DNA from: Phoebastria nigripes
Lineage: Eukaryota > Chordata > Aves > Procellariiformes > Diomedeidae
DNA: 64,000 bases
Assembly (NCBI GenBank): GCA_035582835.1
Contig: JAYKAV010003044.1
Span: 3,833,179 to 3,897,178 of the forward strand
Direction of reading: 5' to 3'
The notes under the pieces are model-generated. The model searched no databases. It saw only the letters and a program-made list of their open reading frames with translations, and was not told the DNA's origin. The position numbers and the translations under genes are program-made. Shown here one piece after another: positions 61,088 through 64,000 of this stretch (the first letter of the stretch is position 1; each line of letters opens with the position of its first letter).

Positions 61088-62439
61088 TATATACGCGAGG
61101 CAGGCAGAGTGCACAGCCTGAGGCTTGTGCTGAAAGGTAGCAGTCGGGCATCTTCACAGCTAGGTCTAAGGGGGAAGAAAGGCTAAAGCCTACCCCCTCT
61201 TCTGAAGCAGATGGTAATTTGAGTTAATTAGCATGGCTGTTCTAGTCATACACCTCAGAGCCAGGCCACAGCATTCACAAGCAACATCAGAGTCCACCAG
61301 CTTTCTCCCCACCCTTACCCTCTATAATGAATGGATGTGAAGGCACCAAAGACCAAGCAATTACCTGTAGGGCATCCCATTCATCACCACACACAATTAA
61401 GACTGTCACTGGTGACTCACCGGCTACATGAAGGATTGGGGAAGAAAAGGGAGAGAGAGAGAGAAAAAATTAGGCTGGAACCTAGTTCCAAGAGGTCCCT
61501 TCCCTATAGCAGACTCACTCACTCTTTTGCCAGCAAGCACATAAAACACTGGATTAAGACTATTTTACAAGACTCCTGGCAGCTACAGGGAGGCAGAGTA
61601 AGAACAGCAAAGACTTTATTTAAGCAGATCCTTGCAAGAGTACATTTTAAGTGCAGTACAAAACCAGAAAGCAAAAGAATTTTCCAATATGCCATGGGGG
61701 TCCATCCCACAGCCGGGAATGGGACCACCTGTACAGGCACGTGCAGTGCTCACGAATTCCTGCCAGGAAGATGCTTTGAGAAATGCCAGCCTTGGTCTTG
61801 TAAAGCAAGATGAGAAGTTAGAGCATAGTCTCCTCAGGAAGAGTGCTGTCACTCTGGACAGAAGTAAAAAGGGTCACCACTACATTTCGGCAGTTCTTAA
61901 AGATGAAGGGTACTGGCTAGCATCAGCTCTGCTTGCAGCTTCACACACAGCTCTGCCAAATCCTTCCCTCCTGACCGCACATCGTCCCTCTCCCCTTGCT
62001 TGTCACTCTCCGCACCTTTCCCTGGCAGAAGCCAGCTGCCCTTTCCCTAGGAGCTAGCAGAGCACCGAACCCACCTCCCCCAGCAACTTCCACATCCAAC
62101 CCTGGCTGGAGAACAGCTGCCGTTACCCCCCAAAATACGGGCTCTATTGTTTGGAACAGGATCCACATCCTTTTCAACACTTCCTATAGCACATATAGAA
62201 CCTGTATTTGTCCTATAAATAGGAGCTCTCTTCATAAATACCAGGTCAGGCCAGAATAAGGCACATCAGAGGACTCAAAAGCAAGAAGGGACAATGCCAA
62301 CACACAGGCTGTAAGTAGGATGAACAGCAGCACCGCAAGCTTGGGAAGAAGAGCAAGCCCAGGGCTGCAGTCAGGAGCAAGCACAGCGCCCTGGCTCCTA
62401 TTTCAAATCCCTCGGTAAAGCACCACATCAGCCAGGTTC

Positions 62440-62635
62440 AGAGTCAATTTCGGGAGTTCTGTCAGCCTGTTTTTCCTTATTATTCATCTCCTCTAGTAGC
62501 AAATGAATGGCTGGTAGCTATTTAAGGGTGTTTATCTAACATTAACTTCACATTTCTTCTGAGTTGTAATGTGCTTATCTTCATCTATCAAAGGCTTCAG
62601 CTGGGAGGGTTTAGAGTTTAACTAGGAAGAACAAT
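62440..62635. promoter_or_regulatory. Candidate enhancer in LN intron 1
   Basis: This AT-rich block contains TTATTATTCATC, GCAAATGAATGG, two GATA-type TTATCT sites, CTAACATTAAC and a TCF/LEF-type ATCAAAGG (62587-62594). It is the only such block seen in intron 1 and may influence the LN promoter beyond the window. Confidence 0.35.
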
Positions 62636-64000
62636 ACACTAATGCAGCACTNGCAGATACTCACGTGCCTTCTCCCTCGCAGACCACCCAGCACCAATAA
62701 CACTCGCTATTTTGGGTGTGGGCTCTAGGGAACTCCTACCGCACACTTGGCCCTTGCCTTTCCTCTTCAGATAAAGAAGAACCTGACAAGAGATAACTGT
62801 GGTATTTGGAGGTAACCCCAGGGCTTAAGGAACGGTTACTGGAGTATGACAGTGAGGAAGTGGACATGTGTTTTCTCACCAGCTAACCAGGAAGATCCCT
62901 TCTGCACCTCGGCTCGCTCCGGCTCCACAGGGCACCAGGGTGAGTACGAGGGCAGCAGGAGCCAGCGGTCAGGTTTAATGCCCAAACTGCCCTTTTGGAA
63001 TCTAGGTGCTTGGTAAGAAACAAACCAAACCAAAATGCAAGTATGTCTAACCCTGCAACCCAGCATCAGCAGAATCCACAGCAATTTCAATACTTTGAGA
63101 CATCTTAGAGTGAAACAGGCCAACAGCTGCTGCAAAGCTACGCATTTACCAGTCATGAGCGTTACGCCCTGCTAAGTCACAGTTAGGAGAGATTTATCTG
63201 CTTTCAGGTCCTTAAGACACCTCAAGTCCCATTTCCAGGCTTTTTTTCCTGCAAACACACTACAAACGTACCATTAAAAATTACACAGAAAAGACTAATG
63301 TGTAGGCAAAGGGATTGAAGAACCACTGTTCTAAGAAAATTACTAAATGTCACAGCATAACCGGGAGAGCCAGCAGCACTGCCACAATGAGATGGCGCGG
63401 GATGGGCACTTCCATCCAGGGTAGTGGAGAAGGTTTTTCTCCTTTCACTTTCTTTTACAGGATTCTAGGACTGGAAAGGTATCTTGGGGGCAGGTTCTGG
63501 CCTTCAGGTGCTGTTATGACACTAGTAAATGGCAGAAGTAAAATCCCACAGTTAACTCCAGAGTAAGTAGCACAAGCCTTCTCCACAGCACTGGGATGGC
63601 TCAGGGAAAGGCGGGCGAGAGACTCTCTTCCCAAGCTGAGCAATGCAAACTGTGTTTCAAATAAAGCCACCACCTGCAGACCAGGTTCCTCCCTAGCTGC
63701 TCTTACTTGGACTTGATTGCGCCCTTTCAAAGGCAAAGCTGCTGAGCAAGCAGGTTTACCATCACAGGAGCAGAGGCAAAACGGTTTTCCTGGCCCAGAG
63801 TCTTGCTCTGATACAGCAAGATGAAGCCTGGATTTTACNCTAGCCAGACACCTTGCTGCGTGTCCGCAGTGGGAGGAAAGAGACCCGTTTTCTTAGAATA
63901 GCATTTCTGCCTCATCACTGGCCTCCCCGGACCACCTCCTGCCTACTTGCACGGCACCCCTTGCCCCAGCGTCAGGTGGCCCACATCCATTCAGCCATAT

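Larger units (their letters stand above)
1..64000 (-). other. AGRN: AGRN (agrin) locus, 5' part, minus strand
   Basis: The whole window lies inside agrin, the large heparan sulfate proteoglycan that organises the neuromuscular junction. Four minus-strand exons (56218-56479, 16790-16810, 4581-4749, 2680-2727) carry agrin-specific peptide, and all have compatible splice phases. The order matches the known gene: NtA exon, optional 7-residue exon, alternative transmembrane first exon, then the linker exon before the first follistatin-like repeat. LN exon 1 lies to the right of 64000. The follistatin, laminin-EGF, SEA and LG exons lie to the left of 1. I saw no exon of another gene on either strand. 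The bird assignment is inference from residue-level similarity to chick agrin, recalled rather than searched, and from the low repeat density. Confidence 0.93.
56480..64000 (-). other. AGRN: AGRN LN intron 1 (3' part)
   Basis: At least 7.5 kb of intron lies upstream of exon 2. The expected LN exon 1 peptide (signal sequence, then the NtA start ending Cys-Lys) is not found on the minus strand, so exon 1 is beyond the window. The intron contains the 29-bp duplication, two A-rich runs (57.7 and 61.07 kb) and an enhancer-like block at 62.5 kb. Confidence 0.65.

Noticed and set aside
63460..63510. GGATTCTAGGACTGGAAAGG as a reptile-type SINE/CR1 end
   Set aside because: About 20 bases resemble the end of turtle and crocodile elements, but the match stops quickly and is too short to call.
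56480..64000. LN exon 1 of agrin (signal peptide and start of NtA)
   Set aside because: Searched on the minus strand for the NtA start peptide and a Cys-Lys donor; not found, so the exon is beyond the window.
1..64000. Avian CR1 LINE copies
   Set aside because: The typical 3' tail (ATTCTATG repeats) and the usual GGTTGGAAGGGACC-type end were not found. Old truncated copies without tails could still be missed by eye.
1..64000. tRNA, snoRNA, microRNA, CRISPR or viral genes
   Set aside because: No tRNA box A/B pair, snoRNA box pattern or direct-repeat array was evident, and no viral gene frame was recognised. Hairpin microRNAs cannot be excluded by eye.

Overview
The window is a stretch of vertebrate genomic DNA, almost certainly from a bird. 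It covers the 5' part of the agrin gene (AGRN), which lies on the minus strand and is therefore read from high to low coordinates. Four coding exons are recognisable by protein sequence, splice sites and reading phase. The residues agree, from memory, with chick agrin, including a 7-residue microexon (EHRKLLA) known from chick. The near absence of transposons, the GC-rich tracts and the lack of any recognisable CR1 tail fit a bird microchromosome. No database search was possible, so species and orthology rest on recognition.

Layout in transcript order. 64000-56480 is the 3' part of LN intron 1; exon 1, which encodes the signal peptide and the start of the NtA domain, is not in the window. 56479-56218 is LN exon 2, most of the laminin-binding NtA domain. 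56217-16811 is a 39.4 kb intron. 16810-16790 is the 21-nt microexon. 4749-4581 is the first coding exon of the short-N-terminus, type II transmembrane form (SN- or TM-agrin). 2727-2680 is the first exon shared by both forms. 2679-1 is the start of the next intron; the follistatin-like repeat exons lie beyond position 1.

The exons fit together by phase. Exon 2, the microexon and the SN exon all end with one base of a split codon, and the common exon begins with the other two bases (AC). This gives Asp (GAC) after the LN exons and Tyr (TAC) after the SN exon. One gene can therefore encode a secreted laminin-binding agrin, with or without seven extra residues behind the NtA helix, and a membrane-anchored agrin. 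A CpG-rich island at about 5.74-6.62 kb lies 1.0-1.9 kb upstream of the SN start codon and is the best promoter candidate for that form.

More than 99% of the window is intron. It holds several AT-rich, homeodomain/POU-motif-rich blocks that look like conserved non-coding elements, old MIR-type SINE fragments, homopolymer runs, a 3 x 15 bp AT minisatellite next to the microexon, a 2 x 29 bp duplication, G-quadruplex tracts, and many isolated single N calls. I see no second protein-coding gene, RNA gene, virus, CRISPR array or mobile-element gene. One 230-codon open stretch at 44826-45518 is protein-like and unexplained.
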